64,000 bases of DNA from Catellatospora coxensis (GTDB taxonomy: Bacteria; Actinomycetota; Actinomycetes; Mycobacteriales; Micromonosporaceae): NCBI RefSeq assembly GCF_016862635.1, contig NZ_BONI01000016.1:1-64000 (forward strand), given 5' to 3'. Below are positions 51,490-62,181 of this stretch, piece after piece. Numbering within the stretch: position 1 is the first letter of the stretch; each line of letters opens with the position of its first letter. The notes under the pieces were generated by a model that saw nothing but the letters and a program-made list of their open reading frames with translations, was not told the origin of the DNA and searched no databases. The position numbers and the translations under genes were made by a program.

Positions 51490-52062
51490 TCACTGCGTGA
51501 CGAGGTTGGCGTAGTCGGCGCAGGTCAGCGGGTCTTCGGTGAGAGCGCCGTTGCCGCGCGGCACGCCTACCCGTTGCCCTTGGCGGGTGAAGACGACCTG
51601 GTTGATGTCGGGGCGGCTGGACAGGGTGCACACCAGCTGCCCGAAGGCCAGGACGTCGTCGCTGCGGCCGGTGCCTTCCAGCGCGGTGGACAGCTCGACG
51701 GTGGCCGATCCGGCGGCGTCGGTGGCGGAGTTGATCGCGGTGGTGCCGGTCAGGGCGCTGGTGAGCCCGGCTTCCTGCTCGGCGGGGATCGGCCCGGCGA
51801 GCAGGTCGGCGAGTAGTTGCTGGGCGTCGGGTGGGGTGGGTGCCTTGCGTTCGACGGCGACGAGGTGGCCGTCGTTGAGCAGGTACAGCGTCTCGGTGAT
51901 CGGCCCGGATGCCGCGACCGCGGGTGTCGGGGCGGCCGTGGGGGCGTTGTTACCGGTCTGTTCGACTTCGCGGGCGGTGTCCTCGACGGGCACACCGCAT
52001 CCGGCGACAAGCGCGAGCAGGGTCAGGCCTGCGACGGCTGCTGCGATGCGGTGGCGTCTCAC
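51490..52062 (-). CDS. GerMN-domain lipoprotein of a two-component operon
   Basis: 190 residues with lipobox LLALVAGC (Cys about 19) and a GerMN domain (TETLYLLNDGHLVAVERKAP, LLADLLAGPIPAEQEAGLTSAL, VELSTALEGTG, LVCTLSSRPDINQVVFTRQGQRV). The GTG start overlaps the kinase stop (GTGA). The regulator-kinase-GerM lipoprotein order is like MtrA-MtrB-LpqB and AfsQ1-Q2-Q3, in which the lipoprotein modulates the sensor. Confidence 0.9.
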   Translation of the reverse strand: MRRHRIAAAVAGLTLLALVAGCGVPVEDTAREVEQTGNNAPTAAPTPAVAASGPITETLYLLNDGHLVAVERKAPTPPDAQQLLADLLAGPIPAEQEAGLTSALTGTTAINSATDAAGSATVELSTALEGTGRSDDVLAFGQLVCTLSSRPDINQVVFTRQGQRVGVPRGNGALTEDPLTCADYANLVTQ

Positions 52063-53417
52063 GTGCGCTCCGGGGGTAGTTCGATGCGGAAGCGGGCGCC
52101 GCCGCCGGGCCGGTCGAGGACCTGGACGGTGCCGGCGTGGGCGGTGACGTGCTGGGCGACCAGGGCCAGGCCGAGTCCGGTGCCGTCGTTGTCGCCGCGG
52201 GCTCCGGCGGAGCGGCCGCGGACGAACCGGTCGAAGATCGCGTCGCGGTCGTCGGGGCTGACGCCGGGGCCTTCGTCGTCGACTTCGAGGACCTGCAGGC
52301 TGTGGTGGCGGGTCAGCCGGACGGCGACGGCGCCGCCGCCATGGGCTTGGGCGTTGTCGATGAGGTTGGCCAGGACCTGTTCGATGCGGCGCCGGTCGAC
52401 GTGCCACACCGGGCTGGTGTCGGCTTCGACGGTGACCAGCGACGTGGGTAGTCCGCGCTGGCGGCACAGCTGCCGGGCGATGGCGGCGACGTCGACGGGG
52501 GAGCTGTCGGCAGGCTGGTCGCTGCGGGCGAGTTCGAGCAGGTCGGTGACGAGTTCCTGGAAACGCTGCACCTCTTCGACGACCAGGCCGGTGGCTTGGG
52601 CGGTGCGCGGGTCGAACTGGTCACGGCGGCGTTCCAGGACGCTGGCGGCGGCGGACAGGGTCTGCAGCGGGGAGCGCAGTTCGTGGCTGACGTCGGCGGC
52701 GAATCTGCGGTCGCGTTCCATCCGGGCCGACAGCTGGTCGACCATGTGGTTGAACGAGGTCGCCAGCCGGGCCAGGTCGGGTTCGGTCGCGGGGTCCAGG
52801 CGTGCGGCGAGGTTGCCGGCGGCGATGTCGCGGGCGGCGTCGGCGACAGTGGCCAACGGGCGCATCACGCGGCGGCTGGCGTACATACCCATCAGCGCTC
52901 CGGCAACCGCGGTGCCTGCGGCGACGAGGGTCAAAACCAGGCCGAGGACTTTGAGGTTGCCGTCGAGTTCGCCCATGTAGTCGATCTCGTACAGGGCCGT
53001 GTCGGGGCCGAGCGGGACGCCGAACACCATCGCGGGACGGTCGCCGATACGCACTCGCTGCACACCGGCCTTGCCTTGGCTGACCATGGTCATGACGCTG
53101 TCGGGCAGGCTGTCGGTGAGGGTGTTGTCGACCACGGTGCGGGAGTAGAAGTCGCCGTCGTGCCACAGCAGCGCGCGGCGGTTCGCCCCGGTGTCCAGTG
53201 AGCGCAGCACGGGCAGCACTTCGGGATCGTCGACGTCGAGGCCGGCGCGTACGATCCGGGCGTCGGACATCACGGCCCGCTTGGCGGTGCGTTCGCGTTC
53301 GTCGAGCAGGAACCGTTCGGTCAGCTGGTAGGACAGCAGCGCCATCGCCGCCGACACCAGCAGGGCGCCGACGGCGAACCCGGCGGTGACCCGGGCGCGC
53401 AGACCGGGGCGCTTCAT
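52059..53417 (-). CDS. Sensor histidine kinase
   Basis: A 452-residue membrane kinase. Two helices (about 13-35 and 160-182) flank an extracytoplasmic sensor. HAMP is at about 185-237 and the DHp box is SHELRSPLQTLS (phospho-His). CA motifs: N-box LIDNAQAHGGGAV, G1 DDEGPGVS, F-box IFDRFVRG and G2 GTGLGLALV. ATG 53417 overlaps the regulator stop (ATGA). The sensor loop has no recognised ligand motif. Confidence 0.93.
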   Translation of the reverse strand: MKRPGLRARVTAGFAVGALLVSAAMALLSYQLTERFLLDERERTAKRAVMSDARIVRAGLDVDDPEVLPVLRSLDTGANRRALLWHDGDFYSRTVVDNTLTDSLPDSVMTMVSQGKAGVQRVRIGDRPAMVFGVPLGPDTALYEIDYMGELDGNLKVLGLVLTLVAAGTAVAGALMGMYASRRVMRPLATVADAARDIAAGNLAARLDPATEPDLARLATSFNHMVDQLSARMERDRRFAADVSHELRSPLQTLSAAASVLERRRDQFDPRTAQATGLVVEEVQRFQELVTDLLELARSDQPADSSPVDVAAIARQLCRQRGLPTSLVTVEADTSPVWHVDRRRIEQVLANLIDNAQAHGGGAVAVRLTRHHSLQVLEVDDEGPGVSPDDRDAIFDRFVRGRSAGARGDNDGTGLGLALVAQHVTAHAGTVQVLDRPGGGARFRIELPPERT

Positions 53418-54094
53418 CGCGGCATCTTGTAGCCGAGGCCGCGTACGGTCACCAGCCGCCGCGGGGAGCCCGGGTCGTCTTCGATCTTCTGGCGCAGGCG
53501 GCCGACGTGCACGTCGACGAGGCGTTCGTCGCCGAAGTCGTACTCCCAGACCCGTGCCAGCAGCTGCTGGCGCGACAGGACCTGGCCTGCGTGTTCGGCC
53601 AGCTCGCACAGCAGCCGGAACTCGGTGCGGGTCAGCGCGAGCGGCTGCCCGTGCAGCAGCACCTCGCCGGCCTGGGCGCGCACCTGCAGGTCGCCGAGGT
53701 CCAGCTGCGCCTGCGGCGCTGCGGACGGTCCGCTGCGGCCGCGTCGGCGCAGCGCCCGCAGCCGCGCCGACAGCTCCTTGACCGCGACGGGCTTGACCAC
53801 GTAGTCGTCGGCCCCGGCCTCGAGCGCTGCGACGATGTCGTGGGTGTCGTCACGGGCGCTGACGACCACGATCGGCACGTCATCGTCGCGGCGCAGCTCA
53901 CGGATGGCCTGAAACCCGTCGATACCGGGCAGCATCAGGTCGACCAGCACCGTATCGGCGGGTTCACGCCGCTGACGCAGCAGCCCCTCCTCCGCCGTCG
54001 CGGCGGTGTGCACCGTGTAGCCCTCGTCCTCCAGCGCCAGGCTCAGCGACAGGCGGATCCGGTCATCGTCTTCGATCAGCAGTACCGCAACCAC
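53414..54094 (-). CDS. OmpR-family response regulator
   Basis: A 226-residue regulator. Receiver domain with acidic pocket LLIEDDD, phospho-Asp in VLVDLMLPG and Lys in YVVKPVAV. The winged-helix domain ends DERLVDVHVGRLRQKIEDDPGSPRRLVTVRGLGYKM. GTG 54094 is chosen by family length; no Shine-Dalgarno is visible. A GTCAC-N6-GTCAC box lies 61 nt upstream, so autoregulation is likely. It is the best candidate to bind the seven boxes in this region. Confidence 0.93.
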   Translation of the reverse strand: MVAVLLIEDDDRIRLSLSLALEDEGYTVHTAATAEEGLLRQRREPADTVLVDLMLPGIDGFQAIRELRRDDDVPIVVVSARDDTHDIVAALEAGADDYVVKPVAVKELSARLRALRRRGRSGPSAAPQAQLDLGDLQVRAQAGEVLLHGQPLALTRTEFRLLCELAEHAGQVLSRQQLLARVWEYDFGDERLVDVHVGRLRQKIEDDPGSPRRLVTVRGLGYKMPR

Positions 54095-54155
54095 CGCGGA
54101 ATCATGCCCCGACGTCCGTGTCCACGACAGGGCTGAGCTGCCGATCTGGCGATTT

Positions 54156-54171
54156 GTCACACAACTGTCAC
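54156..54171 (+). promoter_or_regulatory. Direct-repeat box, copy 2 (divergent promoter of regulator and STAS genes)
   Basis: GTCACACAACTGTCAC, the most perfect direct repeat of the set. It lies between the response regulator (start 54094, minus) and the STAS gene (start 54268, plus). Confidence 0.78.
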
Positions 54172-54267
54172 GGGTTCGCGGAACTTCCGCCACACCCGGC
54201 GCAGATCGTCTGACCCACCCGAGGCGAGGAGGCCAGCAGTGATCAAGTTCGAGGCGAGCGCGGGCCG

Positions 54268-54711
54268 GTGTCGCCGGTGAGTGGGCAGTTGCGGCTGCGG
54301 CTGTACTCCAGCCCGCTCGGCCTGTACCTGACCGCCGAGGGCAGGATCGACGCCAGCACCGTCGGTCAGGTCACCACCGCCGTCGACCTCGCCCTGACCC
54401 GGCTCAGCCCGGTACGGATCACCGTCGACCTCAGCGCCGTCACCTACCTCGACATCGCCGGTGTCGCGACCCTCATCGCATGCCGGCGCGACGCCCGGAC
54501 CAGGGGCGCGCACCTCACTGTCGCACAGCCCAGCAGCCAGGTGCGCAGCACGGTCCTGGCCTGCGGAGCCGGCGAGCTGCTGGCGGGCGCCGCCACCGAG
54601 CCGCTGCTGCCGGCCGCTGACACGTGGCGGCGGTGCCGCCGCCCGAGCCTGCGTTGCCTGCGCCCGCCGGGCCGGGCACGCAGCATCCCACGCAACGAAC
54701 CCACCCGCTGA
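54268..54711 (+). CDS. STAS-domain protein with basic tail
   Basis: 147 residues from GTG 54268 (GTG 54277 is possible). STAS domain at 8-105 with the loop D-I-A-G (TYLDIAGVATLI), so Ala replaces the phosphoacceptor. The tail is Arg/Pro-rich (WRRCRRPSLRCLRPPGRAR). First gene of a short run of two STAS genes; the next begins 46 bp later. Confidence 0.8.
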   Translation: MSPVSGQLRLRLYSSPLGLYLTAEGRIDASTVGQVTTAVDLALTRLSPVRITVDLSAVTYLDIAGVATLIACRRDARTRGAHLTVAQPSSQVRSTVLACGAGELLAGAATEPLLPAADTWRRCRRPSLRCLRPPGRARSIPRNEPTR

Positions 54712-54757
54712 CCGTCACGTCGCGGGTCTGCCGGGGTCACGCCGTCGAGGAGGGCCG

Positions 54758-55201
54758 ATGTCCGAGCGTCTGCACCTGCGCCTGCATGCGGCTGCGGGCG
54801 GGCTGTGCCTGGACGCTCGCGGCCGCTTGGACGGCGTGTCCCGTGGGCATCTGGCACGAGCGCTGAAAGCCATCTTCGATCACCTTCCGGCGCGGCGGCT
54901 GGTGCTCGGCCTCTACCGACTCGACGCCATAGACCGGGCCGGCGTCGCCGCGCTGATCGCGGCACGGGAGCAGGCCCGACGTCGCGGGATCGACTTCGTG
55001 GTGTGCGGAGCGCAGGACCATGTGCGCGCCGCACTGGCCGCTGTCGGGGCCGGCGATCTGCTCCTCGATGGCGCTGACGCGTCGTTGCTGCATCTGCCGG
55101 CGCGGTTGCGCAGGCGTCGTGTCCGCACGGCCGGATGCGGCTGCCCGCGTCCGACCCGTCCGCAGGGCAGGCCGCTGCGGTGCGTGCGGCCAGCGCGTTG
55201 A
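54758..55201 (+). CDS. STAS-domain protein with basic Cys-containing tail
   Basis: 147 residues; ATG 54758 with GAGGAGGG. STAS loop D-R-A-G (DAIDRAGVAALI). The tail RRRRVRTAGCGCPRPTRPQG is basic with three Cys. It is close in sequence to the STAS proteins at 54268 and 59074 (all begin LHLRL or LRLRL). Confidence 0.82.
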   Translation: MSERLHLRLHAAAGGLCLDARGRLDGVSRGHLARALKAIFDHLPARRLVLGLYRLDAIDRAGVAALIAAREQARRRGIDFVVCGAQDHVRAALAAVGAGDLLLDGADASLLHLPARLRRRRVRTAGCGCPRPTRPQGRPLRCVRPAR

Positions 55202-55228
55202 CCGCGGCCGCGCGGCTGTCGCGGTCGT

Positions 55229-55591
55229 TCAGCGGCCGCCTGCGGCGTGCCTCGGTTGCCGCTGCCCGGCAGGCACGACTTGCACCACGCCGTGGGGATC
55301 GGCGGCCCGCAGTGTCATCGCGATCTGCGGCAGCGTCGAGCGGACGCTCAGCGTCCCGCCTGCGTACCGCATCCGCTGGTGTGTCTGCATGATCAGCATC
55401 GCCCCGGCGACGTCCAGGGAACAGCATTTGGCCATGTCGAGTACCAGGACCTCCGGCCGCAGCCGCATCGCGTCGTCCAGCACCCGGCTGGCCTGGTCGG
55501 CTGACCAGGCGTCCAAGTCACCGGCGATGGAGACCTCGACCTCGGCTACCCGCCAGGCGGCTACCAGGCCGCGACTGTGGCCGTCGATCAT
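55229..55591 (-). CDS. STAS-domain protein
   Basis: 120 residues; ATG 55591 with GGAGGG upstream. STAS loop D-V-A-G (CSLDVAGAMLIM). It lacks a long basic tail. It faces its own direct-repeat box at 55655-55670, 63 nt upstream. Confidence 0.82.
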   Translation of the reverse strand: MIDGHSRGLVAAWRVAEVEVSIAGDLDAWSADQASRVLDDAMRLRPEVLVLDMAKCCSLDVAGAMLIMQTHQRMRYAGGTLSVRSTLPQIAMTLRAADPHGVVQVVPAGQRQPRHAAGGR

Positions 55592-55654
55592 GACACCCTC
55601 CTTCCTGCCGGTGCTGAGCATCGAAGCCGTTCATGGCGGCTGGCACGCGATCAC

Positions 55655-55670
55655 ATGACAGTCCTGTGAC
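55655..55670 (-). promoter_or_regulatory. Direct-repeat box, copy 3
   Basis: Minus-strand GTCACAGGACTGTCAT, 63 nt before the STAS gene start at 55591. Confidence 0.75.
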
Positions 55671-55812
55671 AGCGCATACGCGCCCTCGGGCCGGCGAGTT
55701 CCGCCGCGGCTCTCACCTTCGCGTTACCGGTTCAGCGTCCGTACGTCGCGGCGGCCGGCGGCTACGGCACGGCCTGCGACCTGCGGTGACGTGTACGCGT
55801 CGGGGTGCCTTT

Positions 55813-55828
55813 GTCACACAACTGTCAT
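55813..55828 (+). promoter_or_regulatory. Direct-repeat box, copy 4
   Basis: GTCACACAACTGTCAT, 63 nt before the start at 55892 of the STAS / OtsA-like / DraG-like operon. Confidence 0.78.
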
Positions 55829-55891
55829 GGGTTTGCGTGGTGATCGCCGTACCGCCTGGGAAGGGTGAGGTCTACCAGCAGGGAGGTAAGG

Positions 55892-56278
55892 GTGGACGAA
55901 CTCAGCCGCGCGTCGCAGACGACCCAGACGGTGCCGCTGGTCGAGGTCCAGGTTTGCGGGGACCTCGACGCCAGCTCCGCACCAGGTGTCAACGACGTGC
56001 TGTCCGAGGCATTGGCGCTGCACCCCCGGCAGCTGGTGATCGATCTGGCCGGGTGCGACGTCATCGACGCCGCCGGGATCCTGCTGCTGCTGGACGCGCA
56101 CCGGCGCGCCATCCGCGACGGCGGCATGGTCGCGCTGCGCTCCCCGTCGGCCAGAGCCCGCCGCAACCTGAAGCTGGCGAAAGTCGACCGCGTGCTGCAG
56201 GTCATCTCCCCCGACGGCGATCTGACCCTCGGCATCTCCCCCGACAGCGACGCACGCCCCGGCGAGGTGAACCGATGA
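55892..56278 (+). CDS. STAS-domain protein, first gene of the pseudo-OtsA operon
   Basis: 128 residues from GTG 55892 (GGGAGGTAAGG site). STAS domain with loop D-A-A-G (DVIDAAGILLLL) and a conserved last helix (SARARRNLKLAKVDRVLQVI). It lacks a basic tail. The stop overlaps the ATG of the OtsA-like gene, so the products are made in step. Confidence 0.82.
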   Translation: MDELSRASQTTQTVPLVEVQVCGDLDASSAPGVNDVLSEALALHPRQLVIDLAGCDVIDAAGILLLLDAHRRAIRDGGMVALRSPSARARRNLKLAKVDRVLQVISPDGDLTLGISPDSDARPGEVNR

Positions 56279-57663
56279 ACCCCACCGACCGATACCAGCT
56301 GATCATGGCCGCTGACCGGGTGCCACCGACCGACCCGGACGACTGCATCGATCACGTCGACGCTGGGCTTTCCGCCTTGCGGCCCTACACCGACCTGCAT
56401 ACCGGGACCTGGCTGTCCGCCGACACCACCGATGCGGGCACGGAGGACGTCGCGCAAGCCGCGGCGCAGCTGCGTTCGCTGTGCCACCACCAGCCGGCCG
56501 TCTTCGCCGAGGACTGGTTCGACGACTACCTGGCCGTCAACCGCAGGCTCGCTGCGACCGCCACGTGCCTTGCCGACGAGCAGGCGGTCATGTGGGTGCA
56601 CGGGCACCGGCTGCAGCTGCTGCCGGGCATCATGCGGCGGCTGCGGCCGGACCTGGGCACCGTGATGCAGCTGCACAGCACGTTCCCGCCGGCGGAATTG
56701 TTCGTGCGGCTGCCCGAGCACCGGGAGCTGCTGTCGGGGCTGCTGGGCGCCGACGTCGTCGTGTTGCCGCACCGACGTGCGGCGACCAACCTGCTCGACC
56801 TCGCCGGGCGGGTACATGGCCTGCCGGTGCGCGACGGGCAGATCGCCGTCGGCAACCGGCGGGTGCGGGTGCTGGCCTACCCGATGCCCGCCGACACGGC
56901 CGGTATTCGGCGGCTGGCCCGGTCGGCCCCGGTGCGCGTCCGCGCGCAGGAGATCCGCGGCGCGCTGCGGGTCGCCGGGCCGGTGCTGCTGTCGGTGGCC
57001 GGCTGGGACCTGGCCGAAGCGGTGGAGCAGCGGCTGGCCGCATTCGACCGGTTCCTGGCCGAGCACCGCCCCGCCCCGGCGACCGTCGCGCTGCTGCACG
57101 TCGGCTGCGGCGAGCCGCAGACACCTGCCGAGCACGGGCAGCGCGAACGCGTCGACCGGCTCATCGCTAAGATCAACGGAACGTACGCCGAGATCGGGCA
57201 GCCCGTCGTGCACTACCTGCGGGCAACCCCCGACCGGCGGGAACTGGCGTCGCTGTATCTGGCGAGCGACACGATCCTGGCCACGCCGGACCATCACGGC
57301 ACCGCGGCGCACGCGCACGAGTTCGTCGCCGCGCACGGCGGGGCACCGGTCGTGGTCAGCGAGCTGACCTGCGACGGCGCGGACCTGCCGGGTGCGGTCG
57401 TGGTCAACCCGCACGACACCGCGGCGTTCGCCGCCGCGATCGCCCGGGTGGCCGGGATCAGCGCACCCGTGCCCATGGCCGGATCGGCTGGGACGGAGCC
57501 CGCGCCTGAGGCGTGGGCCCGGCGGCTGATGGCCGTCGTCCGTGCCCGTGCCGCCGCACCGTCGCAGGCCGCCCGTCGCCGCCAGTCCACGAGCGCGGGC
57601 ACCACACGTCCGGCCGGGTATCCGGCCGTGCATGACAATCCGAGGAAGATCGACGCAAGGTGA
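56275..57663 (+). CDS. Degenerate trehalose-6-phosphate-synthase-like protein (GT20 pseudoenzyme)
   Basis: 462 residues that align over their length with the OtsA at 59515, but key residues are changed. WVHDYHLQL is WVHGHRLQL; DRLDYTKG, which supplies the Arg and Lys that hold UDP and glucose-6-phosphate, is [18 protein letters not shown] is DHHGTAAHAHE and the N-terminal NRLPV is absent. Fold-keeping segments remain (LLPGIMRRLRPDLG, GLLGADVV, RRELASLYLASD). Catalysis looks impossible. A regulatory or scaffold role, as for yeast Tps3/Tsl1, is inference. It is coupled to the STAS gene before and the DraG-like gene after it. Confidence 0.85.
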   Translation: MNPTDRYQLIMAADRVPPTDPDDCIDHVDAGLSALRPYTDLHTGTWLSADTTDAGTEDVAQAAAQLRSLCHHQPAVFAEDWFDDYLAVNRRLAATATCLADEQAVMWVHGHRLQLLPGIMRRLRPDLGTVMQLHSTFPPAELFVRLPEHRELLSGLLGADVVVLPHRRAATNLLDLAGRVHGLPVRDGQIAVGNRRVRVLAYPMPADTAGIRRLARSAPVRVRAQEIRGALRVAGPVLLSVAGWDLAEAVEQRLAAFDRFLAEHRPAPATVALLHVGCGEPQTPAEHGQRERVDRLIAKINGTYAEIGQPVVHYLRATPDRRELASLYLASDTILATPDHHGTAAHAHEFVAAHGGAPVVVSELTCDGADLPGAVVVNPHDTAAFAAAIARVAGISAPVPMAGSAGTEPAPEAWARRLMAVVRARAAAPSQAARRRQSTSAGTTRPAGYPAVHDNPRKIDAR

Positions 57664-58655
57664 CATTCCCGCTCGACCAGCAGCAGCTGCTGCGGCGCGC
57701 GCACGGCTGCCTGCTGGTGGCCGCGTGCGCCGACCTGATCGCCGCCCCGCTCAACGGCCGTACCGTTCCCGACCCCGCGCAGGTGGAGGTGATCCTGCGC
57801 GCCTCACCGCGCCTGCTGCAACCCAGCCCGGCCGCGTTGCAGATGACCGTGCTCGCCGAGCATCTGGCGGCCCACGACGGCCGGGTCAACGACGACGGTC
57901 TGGCCTCGGAGCTGGCCAAGCAGTGGCCGGACGACCGGCCGGATCTTGCCGGTTCCGGCACTGCCCGGGTGCTCGGCGCGGTGTCGGCAGGCACCCGCTG
58001 GTGGCAGGTGGCCCCTAAAATCCACCACGGCGCCGGCAGTTTCGGCAGCGTGGCCGCTGTTCGGGCCTGCGCTGCCGGTCTGGTGCCCGGCACGGGTATC
58101 GCGGCAGCCGCGGCACTGGGTCGGCGGTCGGCGGGGATCACGCACACTCATCTGCTGGCCCGTGACGGTGCGGCGGCGACCGCGACTGCGGTGGCGCTGG
58201 CCGTGCGCAGCCAGCCCGGCGCACCGGCCGACAAGTACCGGTTCCTGTCGGCGGTGGCGGCGCAGATGCGCACGGCCGAGTTCCGCTCGGCGCTGCGCAC
58301 GGTCCAGACCCTGGTCCGGCACCGCAGCGCCCCTGCCGAGACCGCCGCGACGCTGGGTGCCGACCGCACCGCCCTGCGCAGCGTGCCCGCCGCCCTGACG
58401 GCGTTCCTGCGCCATCCGGACGAGCCGACCGCCGCGATCCGCTATGCGCTGATGATGGGCGGTCAGACCCAGACCACCGCCGCGATCGTCGGAGCGATCA
58501 GCGGTGCCCGCCACCCCGAGCACACGGTGGCCATGCCGTGGCGGCCCGACGTCGTACGGCTGCTGCGCCTGCGTGCGACCGCGGCCGGGCTGTCGGCGAT
58601 CCCCGGCCGGGGCGGCAGCCGAACCGCCGGACGCCACCACGAGGGGCAGTCATGA
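57660..58655 (+). CDS. ADP-ribosylglycohydrolase-like pseudoenzyme (DraG fold)
   Basis: 331 residues with the DraG/ARH fold recognisable throughout. The binuclear Mg2+ ligands are lost: the usual TDDTQMT reads PAALQMT, and GGDTDT reads GGQTQT (MMGGQTQTTAAIVGAISGARHP). The segments GSFGSVAAVRACAAGL and THTHLLARDGAAATATAVALAV fit the family. It might still bind ADP-ribose or ADP-ribosylated protein. GTG 57660 overlaps the preceding stop; its stop overlaps the next STAS gene. Confidence 0.78.
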   Translation: MTFPLDQQQLLRRAHGCLLVAACADLIAAPLNGRTVPDPAQVEVILRASPRLLQPSPAALQMTVLAEHLAAHDGRVNDDGLASELAKQWPDDRPDLAGSGTARVLGAVSAGTRWWQVAPKIHHGAGSFGSVAAVRACAAGLVPGTGIAAAAALGRRSAGITHTHLLARDGAAATATAVALAVRSQPGAPADKYRFLSAVAAQMRTAEFRSALRTVQTLVRHRSAPAETAATLGADRTALRSVPAALTAFLRHPDEPTAAIRYALMMGGQTQTTAAIVGAISGARHPEHTVAMPWRPDVVRLLRLRATAAGLSAIPGRGGSRTAGRHHEGQS

Positions 58656-59077
58656 GCGACGAACTCGCGTTGCGCATGGCGGGCCGGCAGCGGCAGCTGC
58701 GGGTCACCGCCGTCGGCGGGCTGCATGCCGACAACGCCCACCGGCTGCCCAAGGTCGTTCTCGGCCTGCTGCGCCAGTACGCACCCGAGGCGGTCCTACT
58801 CGACCTGGGCGCGGTCACCCGCATCGACACGGTCGGCGTCGCGGCGGTCGTGCTGTGCCAGAAGACCACCGCCCGACACGGTGCGACCTTCACCCTGGAC
58901 GGCTGCTCCCCCGCCGTCCGGTCGGCACTGCGCGCCCACCACGCCGACCACCTGTTGCCGCCCGAGCCGCCACGCCATCACGCGATGCCCCTGCGGCGCC
59001 GCCACACCGGCACCGTCTGCCCAGGCCGATCCCACCCGCAGTGGTCCACCGGCCACGGTATCGGCGGGCGGAGGTGA
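58652..59077 (+). CDS. STAS-domain protein with basic tail
   Basis: 141 residues, ATG on an ATGA overlap. STAS loop D-T-V-G (TRIDTVGVAAVV), Val at the acceptor site. The tail after about 100 is His/Arg-rich (RHHAMPLRRRHTGTVCPGR). Third gene type of the same operon. Confidence 0.8.
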   Translation: MSDELALRMAGRQRQLRVTAVGGLHADNAHRLPKVVLGLLRQYAPEAVLLDLGAVTRIDTVGVAAVVLCQKTTARHGATFTLDGCSPAVRSALRAHHADHLLPPEPPRHHAMPLRRRHTGTVCPGRSHPQWSTGHGIGGRR

Positions 59078-59487
59078 CAGGATCACGTCTGCACCTGCGG
59101 CTGCAGGCCACGGCGACAGGTCTGCGGCTGGTCGCCTGCGGACGGCTGGACGCCGCGACCGGGCGGCAGCTCGGCCAGGCCATCAGCCTGGCCCTGCACC
59201 GGCTGCGCGCCCAGCGCCTCACCCTGGACCTGACTGCCGTGAATGCCATAGACGCAGCCGGTGTCGCGGCACTGATCCGGGGCCGGGTGGAAGCCGACCG
59301 CTGTGATGTCGTGCTGACCATCGCCGACCCGTCCCCCGCTCTGCTGCACGCGATGCGGCTTCATGCCGCCGGCGCCCCGTCCGGTGGTGAGACCGGGCTG
59401 GTCTGCATACACGTTCCGAGACCCGTCCGGCGGTGCGTGCTGCGCCCGCGTCCGCTGCGACATCGCCGTCTGCATCCGATGCGGTGA
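59074..59487 (+). CDS. STAS-domain protein with basic tail
   Basis: 137 residues from GTG 59074, overlapping the preceding stop. STAS loop D-A-A-G (NAIDAAGVAALI). The C-terminus HVPRPVRRCVLRPRPLRHRRLH is strongly basic. It lies 27 bp before the intact otsA, so all these genes are one transcription unit. Confidence 0.8.
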   Translation: MTGSRLHLRLQATATGLRLVACGRLDAATGRQLGQAISLALHRLRAQRLTLDLTAVNAIDAAGVAALIRGRVEADRCDVVLTIADPSPALLHAMRLHAAGAPSGGETGLVCIHVPRPVRRCVLRPRPLRHRRLHPMR

Positions 59488-59514
59488 ACAGACCTGACTG
59501 GAGGCCCTACACCG

Positions 59515-60963
<1,449 letters not shown>

Positions 60964-61122
60964 AGGCGCCGGCACAGGCTAATGGCAGCCGCGGCTGGCG
61001 GCGAGGCGTACGCAGCGACCACCGTTGCTTCGCGGTCGTCTGCGCGTGCTGCGCTCGGCCGGTCGTTGCCGCCCGACAGCGCGAGCGTCGAGTCCTGACG
61101 GCCGGTGGCTGCAGTCGTGGCC

Positions 61123-62037
61123 TCAGTGTGGCCGGTTCTGCCCGGTGAGCGGGTAGCCGTAGCGCTGCATCAAAGGCAGGGCCAGCGCTGTGGTGGCTAG
61201 CCGGGTCGCGACCGGCAGCTGGTCGCGCCAGGCGTCGTCGGCGCGCAGCTCCACCGTGCCGGTGCGGAAGCGGCCGGGATTGCCCGACACGGTGTGGTTG
61301 GCTGCCAGCTCGACCGTCCGGTCGCCGACGAACGGGCTCGACACCGGCGCCACGTCGACGAACCTCAGCAGCTCGTCGACCGCGCCGCGGGGGTCGGCGG
61401 CGAAGTCCTCGTAGCGCTGCAGGCGGTAGCGTCCCGGAAACGCCAGCGAAGTCCACTCCGTCAGGCCGTTCCACGACAGCCACTTCATGGCGCTGTCGTA
61501 CGGGTCGTGTTCGAGCATCACGTCGGGGGCCGAGCTGTCCAGCTGCTTCTTGCGGCGCTGCCACGAGTGCGCGACCGCCCTGGGGTCGCGCACCACCTGC
61601 AGCAGGTACGGCGTGATACCGGCGGGCTGGCGCGCGGCCACCGCAGCGCCCGAGGGCAGCTTTGACGAGTCGATGATGAGCTCGGCACCGGTCACCTCGG
61701 CGATCGCCCGGTACAGCCGCGTGAAGATGCCCACCAGCTGGTGGCCTTGCCGCAGCAGGCGCGGCGCGTGCCTGGCCCGGGCAGTGTCACGCTGCCACTT
61801 CTTGACGCGGCGGGGATCGGGAACGTCGTCGCCGAAGGCGCAGCGCAGCACGTCGCGCCACAGCGCGCAGGCGCGCACCGGTTGCCCGCATCCGCAGCTG
61901 CGCCCGCCGAGCAGGCCCCGTTCGAACAGGAACCACAGCTCGCCCGCGGTGAACACGCCGGGATGGGAACCGAGCACATTGTCGATGATCGTGGTGCCGC
62001 TACGTCCCCATCCGGCCAGGTAGAGCACTTTCACCAT
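61123..62037 (-). CDS. Sulfotransferase
   Basis: 304 residues. 5'-PSB loop for [22 protein letters not shown]; 3'-PB loop: [18 protein letters not shown] Cys-rich piece ([15 protein letters not shown]) lies at about 55-70. ATG 62037 starts directly before the conserved strand VKVLYLAG. It probably sulfates a carbohydrate or lipid. A direct-repeat box (62084-62099) lies 46 nt upstream, placing it with the STAS genes. Confidence 0.9.
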   Translation of the reverse strand: MVKVLYLAGWGRSGTTIIDNVLGSHPGVFTAGELWFLFERGLLGGRSCGCGQPVRACALWRDVLRCAFGDDVPDPRRVKKWQRDTARARHAPRLLRQGHQLVGIFTRLYRAIAEVTGAELIIDSSKLPSGAAVAARQPAGITPYLLQVVRDPRAVAHSWQRRKKQLDSSAPDVMLEHDPYDSAMKWLSWNGLTEWTSLAFPGRYRLQRYEDFAADPRGAVDELLRFVDVAPVSSPFVGDRTVELAANHTVSGNPGRFRTGTVELRADDAWRDQLPVATRLATTALALPLMQRYGYPLTGQNRPH

Positions 62038-62083
62038 CCGACGAGGATGCCTCGCGAACGTCAGGACAGGGTCAAGATCCCGT

Positions 62084-62099
62084 TTGACAATCCTGTGAC
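62084..62099 (-). promoter_or_regulatory. Direct-repeat box, copy 5
   Basis: Minus-strand GTCACAGGATTGTCAA, 46 nt before the sulfotransferase start; the weakest second half-site of the set. Confidence 0.65.
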
Positions 62100-62181
62100 A
62101 ATCTCGGCACCGCAACCTCTCGCACACGATTCGCTACTCACGGTCAAATGACTGCGCGCCTGCTCCGGTACGGCAGCCTGT

